Assembly (NCBI GenBank): GCA_937892215.1
Contig: CALAVE010000021.1
Span: 1-19,211 of the forward strand
Source of the DNA: an uncultured Porphyromonadaceae bacterium
GTDB taxonomy: Bacteria; Bacteroidota; Bacteroidia; Bacteroidales; Muribaculaceae
DNA length: 19,211 bases
Direction of reading: 5' to 3'
Shown: piece by piece, positions 1 to 7,140 of the stretch
Layout: every line of letters starts with the position of its first letter
Position numbering within the stretch: position 1 is the first letter of the stretch
The notes under the pieces: model-generated
Database searches by the model: none
What the model was told of the DNA's origin: nothing
The model's input: only the letters and a program-made list of their open reading frames with translations
Translations under genes and position numbers: made by a program

Positions 1-44
1 ATTTCAGTCTTCTTGTAAGTCTGGGTGTTTTTAACCGTGACCTC

Positions 45-464
45 ATGAATGATGCCGTCTATAAGTTTAAACGCTACGAGGACTCTTCTCTCGAATACAC
101 TGGCTTAAGCACTCACTCTGGTACTCTGGTCGGCGCATGGGATACTGTTATCGACACGTCCATTGTGAATCCTCTGCCGGAGCTGGCCTCTGCTGAGGTT
201 CAGATTCCTCAGGTAGTTGAATCTGCGTCAGTGATAAATCCTCTTCACGAACCTATCCCTGCCCATCTCCCCGAACCCTCAGCTGCTTCTACCGATTGTC
301 CGTGGCAGAATCTGAAGGTTGGCGACTTTGTGATTCACAAGAGTTTTGGTCAAGGCCGCATCGTGTCACTCGACGAGAAATACTTGATTGTTGAATTCTC
401 CGACCGCGAATCTCGTTTTCTCTATCCCGATGCTTTCACTAAGGGCTATCTCTCTTGCATCTGA
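45..464 (+). CDS. Hypothetical protein with C-terminal GDxVxHKxFGxG-type domain, possibly 5' partial
   Basis: I do not recognise the family by name. The last ~45 residues (GDFVIHKSFGQGRIVSL, then a hydrophobic/acidic stretch ending in YPDAF) look like a small beta-barrel module of the kind appended to helicases and other nucleic-acid proteins, where GDxVxHxxFGxGxV is common. The middle (about residues 50-85) is rich in Pro, Ala, Ser and Glu and is probably a flexible linker. The N-terminal part (VYKFKRYEDSSLEYTG) has no motif I can name. The frame stays open upstream of the ATG to the window edge (position 3), adding at least 14 sensible residues, so the true start may lie outside. The frame converges on the minus-strand transcript proposed at 498-798. 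It is very likely a real gene; its function is unknown. Confidence 0.6.
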   Translation: MNDAVYKFKRYEDSSLEYTGLSTHSGTLVGAWDTVIDTSIVNPLPELASAEVQIPQVVESASVINPLHEPIPAHLPEPSAASTDCPWQNLKVGDFVIHKSFGQGRIVSLDEKYLIVEFSDRESRFLYPDAFTKGYLSCI

Positions 465-497
465 CTATTTCAGGGACTTTTTCACAACATGTTTCTT

Positions 498-798
498 TTT
501 ATCGGCTTTGTCCGCCTGACAATCGCCGTGTGCCCTGTGGCACATCTCTCTCCGATTTGAGCGGGTCGGAGTAAAACTTATCCCGGCGGCTGGAGGTGAA
601 AATCAAACGCCTTATTGAGCGTCAGGCCTTCTCTTTTCACCCGAGGCGGCGCATTGTAAGAGCCTTGGTTATCTCTTGGAGCCGCCGGAATAAGGTGCTA
701 CTCGTGGTGGTGCTCAATTCAGTCACGTCCGGGTTACTCGCCATGCAAACGGCATGGGTCATCGCCTCGCCGAATCGGTGACTCTTCATCACGTCTCG
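498..798 (-). ncRNA. Candidate structured RNA transcript (novel or leader RNA)
   Basis: Directly downstream of the minus-strand promoter at 804-834, about 300 nt folds by eye into consecutive hairpins. In plus coordinates these are: AGTCAC/GTGACT enclosing CCATGC/GCATGG (loop near 747-751); GGCGGC/GCCGCC enclosing AAGAG/CTCTT (about 645-683); an 8-bp GGTGAAAA/TTTTCACC arm pair enclosing ACGC/GCGT (about 593-642); CTCCGA/TCGGAG (550-555 with 566-571); GTGCC/GGCAC (530-534 with 539-543); and CGGC..TTGTC/GACAA..GCCG (503-528). The hallmarks of RNase P RNA, tmRNA or SRP RNA are absent. No U-run follows the last hairpin, so the 3' end is a guess. A 50-codon ORF lies in its 5' half, so it may instead be a peptide-coding mRNA. 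Confidence 0.35.
637..789 (-). CDS. Possible 50-aa short ORF inside the structured transcript
   Basis: An ATG at 789 opens a 50-codon frame beginning MKSHRFGEAM and ending TMRRLG. The start lies only about 9 nt after the transcription start predicted from the promoter at 804-834, so translation would be almost leaderless. The composition is protein-like: a Thr/Ser-rich middle and a basic C-terminus with RRLQ and RRLG. There is no signal peptide, no membrane segment and no recognisable domain. It overlaps two of the strongest predicted hairpins, which argues for RNA function or for a regulatory leader peptide. I cannot tell from one sequence whether codons or stems are under selection. Alternative: no peptide is made. 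Confidence 0.25.
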   Translation of the reverse strand: MKSHRFGEAMTHAVCMASNPDVTELSTTTSSTLFRRLQEITKALTMRRLG

Positions 799-803
799 CA
801 CTG

Positions 804-834
804 CAAAATTACTACATTCCGCCCCTCCTGTCAA
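804..834 (-). promoter_or_regulatory. Bacteroidetes promoter driving the minus-strand structured transcript
   Basis: Read on the minus strand, TTGACA (829-834) is followed, 20 bp after its TTG, by TAATTTTG (804-811). This exactly fits the Bacteroidetes -7 consensus TAnnTTTG and the usual 19-21 bp spacing. Transcription is predicted to start near 798 and run towards the 3' end of the gene at 45-464. Confidence 0.6.
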
Positions 835-1081
835 TGCCATTTTCTACTTTCCGATCAGCCCTCTATTCACCCCACTCCACCACATCCACCCCATCAAAAA
901 GTCACAGGCGGTAAATCCTTGCCTCTCCCTGCCACTCTGCCGGTTATCCACATCGCCTTACACAGAAAACAGCATTATTTTCATCCTAAATCCGACCTCA
1001 AATCGAGCCTCAAATCCAACGTTTAGCACAGGCCATTACCTTTTTTAACGTCATTTATTCGTCTGTTTCCACGAAAATTTG
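835..1081. other. Non-coding stretch upstream of the Crp/Fnr gene, nothing definite
   Basis: This segment is markedly pyrimidine-rich on the plus strand (runs of C, CA and CT) and carries no ORF with convincing protein composition. It contains one perfect DnaA-box-like nonamer (TTATCCACA, 944-952) and a short direct repeat CCTCAAATC (996-1004 and 1008-1016). I see no stable hairpin or riboswitch in it. Confidence 0.4.
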
Positions 1082-1089
1082 TAAATTTG
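1082..1089 (+). promoter_or_regulatory. Promoter -7 element of the Crp/Fnr-MurU operon
   Basis: TAAATTTG fits the Bacteroidetes -7 consensus TAnnTTTG and lies 41 nt before the ATG of the first operon gene. The -33 region is poor (TTCG at 1058-1061, 20 bp upstream), which would suit a regulated promoter. The predicted start is near 1096. Confidence 0.55.
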
Positions 1090-1130
1090 CCTTTTAACAA
1101 TACTTTGTAACACTTTTTGCTTGAAATATT

Positions 1131-1832
1131 ATGAGCACCAAGAGCACTCTTGAAAAGATTATCAGTGAAGACTTGTCAGCAATTTGGGGTATTCTCAACC
1201 ATGATGAGAAGCGTCTTATTGCCGACAATTTCGTCATCCATAATTTCAAAAAAAACCAGTTGATTTACGCTGAGCGCGACGAACCCATCTACCTGTGGTG
1301 CCTTCTCAAGGGAAAAGTGAAGTTGTTCAAGGACGGAATGGGCGGCCGGCAGCAAATTCTGCGCCTCTACCGCCCCATCCAGTATTTCGGCTACCGCGCA
1401 TTTTTCGCCGAGGAACCCTATGTGTCCAGCGCTGCCGCATTCGAGCCCTCCACCATCGGCACCATCGAGATGAGCATCGTAAAAGACCTTATCGACAACA
1501 ACAACTCGCTCGCATGGTTCTTTATTCGCGAACTTTCCAAGCACCTGGGTGGCTCCGACACCAAGATTGTGACTCTCACGCAGAAACACATTCGAGGACG
1601 TCTGGCCGAAGCGCTCATCCTGTTGCGCGAAAGTTACGGCTTCGAGGACGACGGACAGACTCTGAAAATCTACATGGCTCGCGAGGACATCGCCAACCTC
1701 TCCAACATGACCACGTCCAACGCCATCCGCACCCTGTCCAACTTCGCACAGGAGCGCATCATCACCATCGACGGACGCAGAATCAAGATAATCAACGAGC
1801 AGATGCTCCGCAACATCAGCAAATTCGGTTAA
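1131..1832 (+). CDS. Crp/Fnr family transcriptional regulator
   Basis: This 233-residue protein has the two-domain layout of the CRP/FNR superfamily: an N-terminal cyclic-nucleotide-binding-like beta-barrel (about 25-115), a dimerisation helix (about 118-150) and a C-terminal winged helix. The recognition HTH is at about 184-203 (REDIANLSNMTTSNAIRTLS), typical of HTH_Crp. There is no cluster of cysteines (the single Cys is C57), so it is not an FNR-type [4Fe-4S] sensor. The phosphate-binding cassette region (YFGYRAFF...YVSSAAAF) lacks the Glu and Arg-Ser pattern of cAMP-binding CRP. Its ligand is therefore unknown. It opens a six-gene operon, with the DUF4924 gene 27 nt downstream, and may regulate that operon. 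The family call is firm; effector and targets are not known. Confidence 0.9.
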   Translation: MSTKSTLEKIISEDLSAIWGILNHDEKRLIADNFVIHNFKKNQLIYAERDEPIYLWCLLKGKVKLFKDGMGGRQQILRLYRPIQYFGYRAFFAEEPYVSSAAAFEPSTIGTIEMSIVKDLIDNNNSLAWFFIRELSKHLGGSDTKIVTLTQKHIRGRLAEALILLRESYGFEDDGQTLKIYMAREDIANLSNMTTSNAIRTLSNFAQERIITIDGRRIKIINEQMLRNISKFG

Positions 1833-1859
1833 GGTGAAGCCTAAAAATTAACTTGAATT

Positions 1860-2420
1860 ATGATTATTGCTCAAGCCAAACGAAAAGAAAACATTGCTGA
1901 ATACTTGCTCTACATGTGGCAAGTGGAAGATATCATACGTGCTTTCAATCTCGACATCGACCTCATTCAAGCCAACATCATCGACCAGTACCGCGTGGAC
2001 GACTCCACTAAGGCGCAAATTCGCGACTGGTACGAGTCGCTCATCAAGATGATGCAGATCGAAGACAAGAAGCAGACCGGGCACCTGCAAATCAATAATA
2101 ACACCATCATCCGTCTCACCGACCTGCACATCCAGCTCCTCAACTCACACAAGTTCCAGCAGTATGAGTCACTCTATTACCGCACTCTGCCGCTGATTGT
2201 GGAACTGCGCGCCAAGGCCGGCGACGATGAACGCACAGGAGAGATCGAGACTTGCTTTAACGCTCTCTACGGCACTCTGATGCTGAAACTGAAAGGCGAG
2301 GAAATTTCTCCCGACACGTTACTCGCTGTCTCGCAGATTTCCCAGTTCCTCGGAACTCTTTCCGCACTCTACCTGAAAGATGAAAAGACTCCCCTTTTCG
2401 GGAACGATGAAGAATATTAA
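1860..2420 (+). CDS. DUF4924 family protein
   Basis: This 186-residue, probably all-helical cytoplasmic protein has no signal peptide or membrane segment. The N-terminus (MIIAQAKRKENIAEYLLYMWQVEDIIRA) and the later hydrophobic-acidic helices match what I know of the Bacteroidetes-specific DUF4924 family, whose function is unknown. It lies between the Crp/Fnr regulator (27 nt gap) and rfbD (16 nt gap) and is surely cotranscribed with them. Its length suits the family. I see no catalytic motif, so a structural or adaptor role is as likely as an enzymatic one. Confidence 0.8.
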   Translation: MIIAQAKRKENIAEYLLYMWQVEDIIRAFNLDIDLIQANIIDQYRVDDSTKAQIRDWYESLIKMMQIEDKKQTGHLQINNNTIIRLTDLHIQLLNSHKFQQYESLYYRTLPLIVELRAKAGDDERTGEIETCFNALYGTLMLKLKGEEISPDTLLAVSQISQFLGTLSALYLKDEKTPLFGNDEEY

Positions 2421-2436
2421 TCATAATTAATTTGTT

Positions 2437-3306
2437 ATGAACTCAATAAAGAACATTCTGATAACCGGCGCTAACGGACAACTCGGCACAGAACTGAAAA
2501 ACGTCCTGTCCGGAAACAGTGACTACATCTTGTTCCTCACCGATGTGGACTCGCTCGACATCTGCGACGAAGAGGCTGTTGACCGCTTTGTTGCTGAGAA
2601 CAAGATTCAACTGATTATTAATTGCGCCGCATATACTGCTGTGGATAAGGCCGAGGAAAACCAAGACCTTTGCCGAGCAATAAATGCCGATGGCGTGGAA
2701 TCGCTGGGGCGTGCCGCCGCCAAGCATAATGCCCGTATCATCAGCATCTCCACCGACTACGTTTTCGACGGTAATGCCTGCACTCCTTACACCGAAGACC
2801 TGGCCACCAGACCTGTCTCGGTCTATGGAAAAACCAAGCTCGAAGGTGAGCAGCGCCTTTTCGCTGTCTGCCCAGATGCAATCGTCATTCGCACCGCTTG
2901 GCTCTATTCTCCCTATGGCAAGAATTTTGTCAAGACCATGATTGAACTGGGACGGTCGCGCTCCGAACTTAACGTGGTCTTCGACCAAGTTGGCTCCCCC
3001 ACTTATGCTCTCGATCTGGCACAAGCCATTGCCTCCATCATTTGCGCCGACTGGAAACCGGGCATTTACCATTTCTCTGACGAAGGCGCCATTTCCTGGT
3101 ACGACTTCACCTTGGCTATCCACCGCCTGGCCGGCATCACTTCTTGTAACGTGCTGCCATGTCGCTCCAGCGAGTTCTTCACGCTTGCACGCCGCCCATC
3201 CTACAGCGTCTTCGACAAGGCTAAAATCAAGGCCACCTTTGGCCTGACCGTTCCTCACTGGGAGCAAAGCCTCGCGCATTGCATTAAGCGCATCCTGAAC
3301 AATTAA
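2437..3306 (+). CDS. rfbD: dTDP-4-dehydrorhamnose reductase
   Basis: This enzyme catalyses the last step of dTDP-L-rhamnose synthesis, the NAD(P)H-dependent reduction of dTDP-4-dehydro-L-rhamnose, in the cytoplasm, supplying rhamnose to surface glycans. It is an extended short-chain dehydrogenase. The Rossmann glycine motif GANGQLG is at 11-17, AAYTAVDKAE follows at about 69-78, and the catalytic set is STDYVFDG (T106) with YGKTK (Y130, K134). The length of 289 residues is normal. The other rfb genes (A, B, C) are not beside it; it sits inside an operon of regulatory, translation and amino-sugar genes, 14 nt before prfC. Confidence 0.93.
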   Translation: MNSIKNILITGANGQLGTELKNVLSGNSDYILFLTDVDSLDICDEEAVDRFVAENKIQLIINCAAYTAVDKAEENQDLCRAINADGVESLGRAAAKHNARIISISTDYVFDGNACTPYTEDLATRPVSVYGKTKLEGEQRLFAVCPDAIVIRTAWLYSPYGKNFVKTMIELGRSRSELNVVFDQVGSPTYALDLAQAIASIICADWKPGIYHFSDEGAISWYDFTLAIHRLAGITSCNVLPCRSSEFFTLARRPSYSVFDKAKIKATFGLTVPHWEQSLAHCIKRILNN

Positions 3307-3320
3307 ATCACTTTTTTATC

Positions 3321-4901
3321 GTGTCTGAACTAACTAACGAAATACTGAAACGGCGCACGTTTGCCATCATTTCTCACCCCGACGCCGGTAAAACCACTCT
3401 CACTGAGAAATTACTTCTCTTCGGTGGAGCTATCCATGTTGCCGGTGCCGTGAAATCTAATAAAATAAAGAAAACCGCCACCAGCGACTGGATGGAGATT
3501 GAAAAGCAAAGGGGTATCTCTGTCGCCACCTCAGTGATGGGCTTTAATTACAAAGATTATAAAATCAATATCCTCGATACCCCGGGACACCAGGACTTTG
3601 CCGAGGACACCTACAGAACTCTCACTGCCGTTGACAGCGTAATCATCGTCGTTGACGTGGCTAAGGGTGTGGAGTTGCAGACTCGCAAACTCATGGAGGT
3701 CTGCCGCATGAGGAACACTCCTGTTATCATCTTTGTTAACAAACTGGATCGCGAAGGCCGCGACCCGTTCGACATTCTCGATGAACTGGAGCAGGAACTG
3801 AAAATCAGCGTCCGCCCGCTCTCCTGGCCCATCAACATCGGTGCCAAGTTCAAAGGCGTTTATAATATCTACGAGAATTCCATCAGCCTTTTCCAGCCCG
3901 ACAAGCAGCGTGTAACCGACCGCGTGGAAATTACCGACATCAACGACCCTGAAATAGACCGCACCGTTGGCGCTGATGATGCACGGAAACTCCGCGACGA
4001 CATCGAACTGATTTCGGGAGTATATCCTGAGTTCAACGACGACGAATATCTCCAGGGGCAAGTGGCTCCGGTATTCTTCGGCTCAGCGCTTAACACTTTT
4101 GGTGTCAAAGAATTGCTCGATTGCTTCATTCGCATCGCCCCATCTCCTCGCGCCATCCATGCGCAAGAGCGCGTCGTTGAGCCACAAGAAGAGAAATTCA
4201 CCGGTTTCGTGTTCAAGATTCAGGCAAACATGGACCCCAATCACCGCAGTTGCATCGCATTCGTCAAAATCTGCTCTGGCGTGTTCCGGCGCAACAGCAC
4301 TTATCTGCACGTCCGTTCCGGCAAGACTTACCGCTTCTCTGCACCCACTGCCTTCATGGCGCAGAAAAAGGATATCGTGGACGAAGCCTTCCCGGGCGAT
4401 GTCATAGGTCTCCCCGACAGCGGCATTTTCAAGATTGGCGACACTCTTACCGAGGGCGAAATGTTGCATTTCAAGGGACTGCCCAGTTTCTCCCCTGAAA
4501 TGTTCAAGTACATTGAGAACACCGACCCCATGAAAACCAAGCAACTCAATAAGGGCATTGAGCAACTCATGGGCGAAGGTGTGGCCCAACTCTTCGTTAA
4601 TCAGTTCAATAATCGTAAAATCATTGGTACTGTAGGTCAACTTCAGTTTGAAGTGATTCAGTATCGTCTGCTCCACGAATACGGCGCTTCGTGCCGCTGG
4701 GAACCGCTACATCTCTACAAGGCTTGCTGGATTCAGAGCGACGACGACGAGGCGCTCCAAGCATTCAAGCGACGCAAGCAGCAGTTCATGGCTCTCGACA
4801 AGGACGGCCGCGACGTCTTCCTCGCCGACTCCGGCTATGTGTTGCAGATGGCGCAGGAAGATTTCCCTAAGATTAAGTTCCATTTTACTTCAGAATTCTA
4901 A
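3321..4901 (+). CDS. prfC: Peptide chain release factor 3
   Basis: RF3 is a translational GTPase that removes RF1 and RF2 from the ribosome after peptide release. The G domain shows the P-loop (HPDAGKTT, 19-26), G3 (DTPGH, 86-90) and G4 (NKLD, 140-143). The distinctive RF3 insert following the G domain and the EF-Tu-like domain 2 and C-terminal domain are present, and 526 residues is the usual length. The start is GTG, chosen because it gives the standard N-terminus MSELTNEILKRRTFAIISHP and leaves 14 nt to rfbD. The next gene starts 12 nt downstream. Assignment as RF3 rather than EF-G rests on the length and on the sequence after the G domain. Confidence 0.95.
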   Translation: MSELTNEILKRRTFAIISHPDAGKTTLTEKLLLFGGAIHVAGAVKSNKIKKTATSDWMEIEKQRGISVATSVMGFNYKDYKINILDTPGHQDFAEDTYRTLTAVDSVIIVVDVAKGVELQTRKLMEVCRMRNTPVIIFVNKLDREGRDPFDILDELEQELKISVRPLSWPINIGAKFKGVYNIYENSISLFQPDKQRVTDRVEITDINDPEIDRTVGADDARKLRDDIELISGVYPEFNDDEYLQGQVAPVFFGSALNTFGVKELLDCFIRIAPSPRAIHAQERVVEPQEEKFTGFVFKIQANMDPNHRSCIAFVKICSGVFRRNSTYLHVRSGKTYRFSAPTAFMAQKKDIVDEAFPGDVIGLPDSGIFKIGDTLTEGEMLHFKGLPSFSPEMFKYIENTDPMKTKQLNKGIEQLMGEGVAQLFVNQFNNRKIIGTVGQLQFEVIQYRLLHEYGASCRWEPLHLYKACWIQSDDDEALQAFKRRKQQFMALDKDGRDVFLADSGYVLQMAQEDFPKIKFHFTSEF

Positions 4902-4913
4902 AATTCTATCATC

Positions 4914-6347
4914 ATGTCACCTAACATACTTTCAGAATTATATAAGCAATATGTTGGCTCTGAGCCGCAGACCATAGACGAATTGCCGGCATCCGGCTCC
5001 AACAGGCGATATTTCCGCCTTGCCGGCGAGCAGTCCATTATCGGTGTACTGGGTGAATGTAAGGAAGAAAACTTGGCATTCCTCTACATGGACCGGCATT
5101 TCAGCGAAAAGGGGCTTAACGTGCCTCGCGTCCTGGCTCAAGCCCCCGATTCCATGGCCTACATCCAGGAGGACCTGGGCGACAACAGCCTTTTCAAGGC
5201 TATTGAGAAAGGGCGTCAGACTCGTGTTTTCAGTGACGACGAGAAACAGTTACTCATTAAGAGCATCCGCCAGTTGTGCCAGTTCCAGTTCGCCGGCGCC
5301 GATGGAATGGACTTCTCCGTGTGCTACCCCGCCGCCGAGTTTAATCGCCGTTCCATCCTTTGGGACCTGAACTATTTCAAATACTGCTTCCTAAAAGCAA
5401 CAGGCCTTGAGTTCGACGAGGACAAACTCGAGGATGATTTCCAGAAACTTGCCGACGTGCTGCTTCGAAGCAGTTCAGCAACGTTTATGTATCGCGATTT
5501 CCAGTCCAGAAACGTCATGATCAAGGACGGCGAACCGTGGTTTATCGACTTCCAGGGTGGACGCAAAGGCCCGTTCTATTACGACGTGGCTTCCTTCCTG
5601 TGGCAAGCCAAGGCCAATTTCCCCAATAGTCTCCGCCAGGAACTTATCGAGGAATACGTCAAAGCTCTGCGTGAGTACAAACCGGTGAATAAGGACTACT
5701 TCCGCTCGCAGTTGCGCCACTTTGTGCTCTTCCGCACTCTGCAGGTGCTGGGCGCTTACGGTTTCCGCGGTTACTTTGAGAAAAAGCCGCATTTCATGCA
5801 GAGCGTCCCTTTCGCTATCAACAATCTGCGTGATTTGCTCAAGACGCCCTACGTTGAGTATCCCTATCTTAACGAGGTTCTTAACAGTCTGGTATCTCTT
5901 TCTCAGTTCACCGATGGGCTGCAAAAGCGGGCGCTTACGGTTCGTGTCATGAGTTTTGCCTATAAGAAAGGGATTCCTAACGACTCGTCGGGCAACGGCG
6001 GCGGCTTCGTTTTCGATTGTCGCGCCGTTAACAATCCCGGTAAATACGACCGCTACAAACCGTATATCGGCCTCGACCAGCCTGTTATAAAGTTCCTTGA
6101 AGACGACGGCGAGATTCTCACATACCTTGAGCATGCCTATTCGCTTGTGGATGCCTCGGTTAAGCGCTACATCGAACGTGGCTTCACTAATCTTATGGTT
6201 TGTTTCGGCTGCACCGGTGGCCAGCACCGCTCTGTCTATTGCGCGCAGCACATGGCCGAGCACATCAATAAGGCCTTCAACGTGAAAGTTGAGCTTATCC
6301 ACCGCGAGCAGAACATTGAACAGGTGTTCAACCCTCACAACACCTGA
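4914..6347 (+). CDS. AmgK-like sugar kinase fused to RapZ C-terminal domain
   Basis: Two domains are visible. Residues about 1-330 form an aminoglycoside-phosphotransferase (APH) fold: nucleotide loop SGSNRRYFR (27-35), catalytic loop YRDFQSRN (D195, N200) and metal-binding DFQGG (D212). This set resembles AmgK, the anomeric kinase for N-acetylmuramate/N-acetylglucosamine; the usual first His of the catalytic loop is Tyr here. Residues about 340-470 match the C-terminal half of RapZ (YvcJ family), with CFGCTGGQHRS at 430-440. In E. coli that domain senses glucosamine-6-phosphate and controls GlmS synthesis; the RapZ N-terminal P-loop ATPase is absent. The MurU-like gene is 28 nt downstream, which supports a role in cell-wall sugar recycling. 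The substrate is inferred. Confidence 0.85.
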   Translation: MSPNILSELYKQYVGSEPQTIDELPASGSNRRYFRLAGEQSIIGVLGECKEENLAFLYMDRHFSEKGLNVPRVLAQAPDSMAYIQEDLGDNSLFKAIEKGRQTRVFSDDEKQLLIKSIRQLCQFQFAGADGMDFSVCYPAAEFNRRSILWDLNYFKYCFLKATGLEFDEDKLEDDFQKLADVLLRSSSATFMYRDFQSRNVMIKDGEPWFIDFQGGRKGPFYYDVASFLWQAKANFPNSLRQELIEEYVKALREYKPVNKDYFRSQLRHFVLFRTLQVLGAYGFRGYFEKKPHFMQSVPFAINNLRDLLKTPYVEYPYLNEVLNSLVSLSQFTDGLQKRALTVRVMSFAYKKGIPNDSSGNGGGFVFDCRAVNNPGKYDRYKPYIGLDQPVIKFLEDDGEILTYLEHAYSLVDASVKRYIERGFTNLMVCFGCTGGQHRSVYCAQHMAEHINKAFNVKVELIHREQNIEQVFNPHNT

Positions 6348-6375
6348 GTATCAGTCACTAAAAAACCTTCCGTAA

Positions 6376-7107
6376 ATGAAAGCAATGATTTTTGCGGCAG
6401 GGCTGGGTACTCGGCTCAGGCCTCTCACATCCGACAAGCCTAAGGCTTTGGTAGAGATTAATGGCGTTACTCTTCTTGAAAGGGTGATTGTGAATCTTCG
6501 CAACGCCGGTTTTTGCGATATTGTGGTTAACGTACATCATTTTGCCGACCTCATAATTGATTTCCTTCGCCGGAATCATAATTTCGGCATTAATATCGTC
6601 ATTAGTGACGAGCGTGACCTGTTGCTCGACACTGGTGGCGGTGTCCTTAATGCCCGACCTTTTTTAGATGGTAACGAGCCTTTTCTACTCCACAACGTTG
6701 ATATCCTTTCCACCGTTAACTTGGAGCAAATGTACAATCAGCACATCAGGTCTGGTGCGCTTGCCTCTCTCCTTGTGAAAGACAGGGTTACTTCTCGTTA
6801 TTTCCTTTTCAACGACAGTAGCCGTCTCTGCGGATGGACCAATGTCAAGACTGGCGATGTATTGCCTGCCGGCATTGATGCCGACGCTTTTAGGCGACTT
6901 GCTTTCGGGGGAATTCATGTGATTTCGCCCGAAATTTTCCCTCTGCTCAAGAAATATGCTAACGATGAAAAGGTATTCTCCCTTGTTCCTTTTTATATCG
7001 GGAACTGTTCCCGCACTCACATCATTGCCTATGAGCCGGCCTATGACTACAAGTGGATTGACGTGGGCAAACTTAATGCTGTAGAAGAAGCAAAATCGCT
7101 CTTCTGA
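6376..7107 (+). CDS. MurU-like sugar-1-phosphate nucleotidyltransferase
   Basis: This 243-residue protein belongs to the NTP_transferase family. The pyrophosphorylase signature GLGTRLRPLTSDKPK is at 9-23, a sugar/base-binding LDTGGG segment at 84-89, and the metal-binding Asp lies in HNVDIL (D109). The short single-domain form, without a beta-helix acetyltransferase, resembles MurU, which makes UDP-MurNAc from MurNAc-1-phosphate. As the last gene of the operon, right after an AmgK-like kinase, it would complete the kinase-plus-uridylyltransferase salvage route that bypasses fosfomycin-sensitive de novo synthesis. Mannose-1-phosphate or glucose-1-phosphate nucleotidyltransferase remains possible. 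Confidence 0.82.
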   Translation: MKAMIFAAGLGTRLRPLTSDKPKALVEINGVTLLERVIVNLRNAGFCDIVVNVHHFADLIIDFLRRNHNFGINIVISDERDLLLDTGGGVLNARPFLDGNEPFLLHNVDILSTVNLEQMYNQHIRSGALASLLVKDRVTSRYFLFNDSSRLCGWTNVKTGDVLPAGIDADAFRRLAFGGIHVISPEIFPLLKKYANDEKVFSLVPFYIGNCSRTHIIAYEPAYDYKWIDVGKLNAVEEAKSLF

Positions 7108-7140
7108 CCTGCAAATCTGCAATAATTTGGGACCTTTTAA

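Noticed and set aside
596..781. Plus-strand ORF of 61 codons
   Set aside because: It lies opposite the candidate structured transcript, has no promoter of its own, and its sequence does not look like a conserved protein.
498..798. RNase P RNA, tmRNA or 6S RNA
   Set aside because: No P-RNA core (such as GAAAGTCCGG or ACAGAA), no tmRNA tag frame or acceptor end, and no single long bulged rod as in 6S RNA.
944..952. Perfect DnaA box TTATCCACA, considered as part of an origin
   Set aside because: Only one box, no AT-rich unwinding region with further boxes, and no dnaA nearby.
996..1016. Two direct copies of CCTCAAATC
   Set aside because: Short, only two copies, in low-complexity sequence.
754..1026. 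Plus-strand ORF of 90 codons rich in His, Pro and Ser
   Set aside because: Composition reflects the C-rich DNA, there is no domain-like pattern, and it crosses the minus-strand promoter region.
1295..1837. Plus-strand ORF in another frame over the Crp/Fnr gene
   Set aside because: Arg/His-rich out-of-frame translation of the regulator gene.
2443..3279. Long antisense ORF of 278 codons opposite rfbD
   Set aside because: Shadow of the strongly supported rfbD frame, with no motif of its own.
5475..6338. Long antisense ORF of 287 codons opposite the kinase-RapZ gene
   Set aside because: The sense frame carries all the kinase and RapZ motifs; the antisense frame is a codon-bias artefact.
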